The notes under the pieces are model-generated. The model worked only from the letters and a program-made list of their open reading frames with translations, was not told where the DNA came from and searched no databases. DNA of 42,096 nucleotides from positions 1-42,096 of the forward strand of contig WRDM01000002.1 in assembly GCA_009783465.1 (NCBI GenBank). Reading direction: 5' to 3'. Position 1 is the first letter of the stretch. The number at the start of each line of letters is the position of its first letter. This stretch comes from Phycisphaerae bacterium (GTDB lineage Bacteria; Planctomycetota; Phycisphaerae; SM23-33). A program made the translations under genes and the position numbers. Shown piece by piece: positions 41,033 to 42,096 of this stretch.

Positions 41033-42096
41033 AATGCATAGGTTGTGGAGCTATCGTCATCATCCGTCGTGGGCGCCGAGACCCTGCACGGCCGCTTGCG
41101 GCGGTCGCGGTGGCTTGTCGTCACGCTGGGGCTGCTCTCGGCGTGCGGGCCTATGGCGATTGACATGTACCTGCCCGCCTTTCCGCAAATGGCCGCCGAC
41201 CTGAACGCGTCCCTCGAACAGGTGCAGTGGACGCTCTCGGTGTTCCTGTTGGGGCTTGCCGGCGGACAGGTGCTCTACGGCACACTCAGCGACCGCTTCG
41301 GGCGGCGAGGCCCGCTGCTGATCGGCTGCCTCGCCTACACGCTGGCGGGCATGGTATGCGTCTTCACGGAGTCCATCGCCGCCCTGATCGTCGCCCGCTT
41401 CCTCATGGGTCTGGGCGGGGCCGCCGGCCTGGTGATCTCCCGTGCCATCGTCCGCGACCTCTTCCGAAAAACACAGGCCGCCCGGTATCTTTCACTGATG
41501 ATGCTCATCGGCGGCATGGGGCCTGTCATCGCGCCGTTCCTGGGCGGGATGATGCTGATGTGGTTTCCCTGGCGGATGATTTTCTGGGTGGTGGCGGGAT
41601 TCGGCGTGGTCTGCACGGCCGCGGTGTGGCTGGTCGCGAAGGAGACGCTCCCGCCGGAGCGGCGGTTGCGAGGCAACCTCGCCACGGTGGCGGCGCGATA
41701 CGGCCGGCTGATCGTCGACCGGCGGTTCCTCGTGCCGGCGCTGGCGTTTGGGATGGCGTTCGGCGCGCTGTTCACGTACATCGCGGGATCGTCGGGGGTG
41801 TTCCAGGGCCTGTACGGCGTCAGCCCGCAGGCGTACAGTTATTTCTTCGCCATCAACGCGATCGGCCTGTACGCCGGGGCGCAGATCAACCGCATGTTGC
41901 TCAAACGTCGCGGCGTGGAGACGATTCTGCCGGCGGCGTGCGTCGTTAACGCGGTGTGCACGCTGGCGTTGCTGGGCGTGGTACTCGGCGGCGTGGGCGG
42001 GCTGTGGACATTCGCGGCCGTGCTCTGGTTGTGCGTCGCCACCATCTCGCTGATCTCCCCCAACGCGACCGCCGTCGCGATGACCCCGTTCGCGCA
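41033..42096 (+). CDS. MFS transporter, Bcr/CflA-like, truncated by window edge
   Basis: At least 354 residues are present, without a stop. The frame reads WLVVTLGLLSACGPMAIDMY (TM1) and LPAFPQMAADLNASLEQVQW, a hallmark of Bcr/CflA drug-resistance transporters. LSVFLLGLAGGQVLYGTLSD then RFGRRGPLL is the MFS loop 2-3 motif. ARFLMGLGGAAGLVISRAIV, MMLIGGMGPVIAPFLGGMML and FPWRMIFWVVAGFGVV are also typical. About ten TM helices are visible. It is likely a proton-driven exporter of small molecules. The start is uncertain: ATG 41033 or GTG 41045; no strong Shine-Dalgarno is seen for either. The gene continues beyond the right edge. Confidence 0.85.

Noticed and set aside
1-42096. CRISPR array
   Set aside because: The repeats are dyads at scattered gaps with no regular repeat-spacer ladder and no cas genes.

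Overview
The window is high-GC bacterial chromosome with a Gram-negative-type gene set: an LptD/OstA-like outer-membrane protein, an MlaE permease, a PilT-type ATPase, MurD, DapF, and an RCC1-repeat protein with a PEP-CTERM sorting tail. Single housekeeping genes are scattered among them (hisF, serS, a thymidylate synthase, a homospermidine synthase), nearly every intergenic gap holds a long palindrome, and a zinc-ribbon/VWA-like protein has an acidic tail. I infer a planctomycete, perhaps Phycisphaerae. No rRNA, tRNA, CRISPR array or transposase gene was seen.

Layout: 1-270 is a 69-bp-arm palindromic element. 293-1925 (minus) is a PadR regulator with a HAAS-domain membrane protein carrying a duplicated BlaR1-tail-like domain. 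2223-7081 (minus) is a GH31 glycosidase preceded by a visibly lower-GC cassette: promoter, 70-codon leader ORF, intrinsic terminator, internally duplicated helical protein, 2TM/GAF-like protein. 7466-11542 holds homospermidine synthase, an esterase, an O6-alkylguanine methyltransferase (minus) and a ThyA-family protein. 12293-14406 holds hisF and a PilT-type ATPase. 14654-19182 holds a TPR protein, a membrane-anchored GspE-like ATPase without its Walker A lysine, and a CvpA-like protein. 19360-21754 holds murD and dapF. 21751-22603 is a segment bounded by a 17-bp inverted repeat. 22609-26682 holds an unknown 560-aa protein, a ThuA-like protein (minus) and the RCC1/PEP-CTERM protein. 27154-32320 holds a DEAD-box helicase, an MlaE permease, the zinc-ribbon/VWA-like protein and a methyltetrahydrofolate methyltransferase. 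32533-37659 holds the LptD-like protein, serS and a small secreted or anchored protein. 37782-40862 (minus) holds two large TPR proteins. 41033 to the right edge is a truncated Bcr/CflA-type MFS transporter.

The most striking feature is a hierarchy of intergenic palindromes, about twenty copies in several families. Arms are built from short repeated words that differ by family. In one family the dyad centre is AACGTT or one base off it. Two families (18-266 with 29681-29941, and 11843-12152 with 22131-22480) are present as two homologous copies in opposite orientation, as expected for non-autonomous mobile elements. Several copies abut stop codons or lie between convergent genes, where they may also act as terminators. 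The second lead is the low-GC minus-strand cassette at 4647-7081, whose leader ORF and terminator just before the main gene look like an attenuation or readthrough arrangement.
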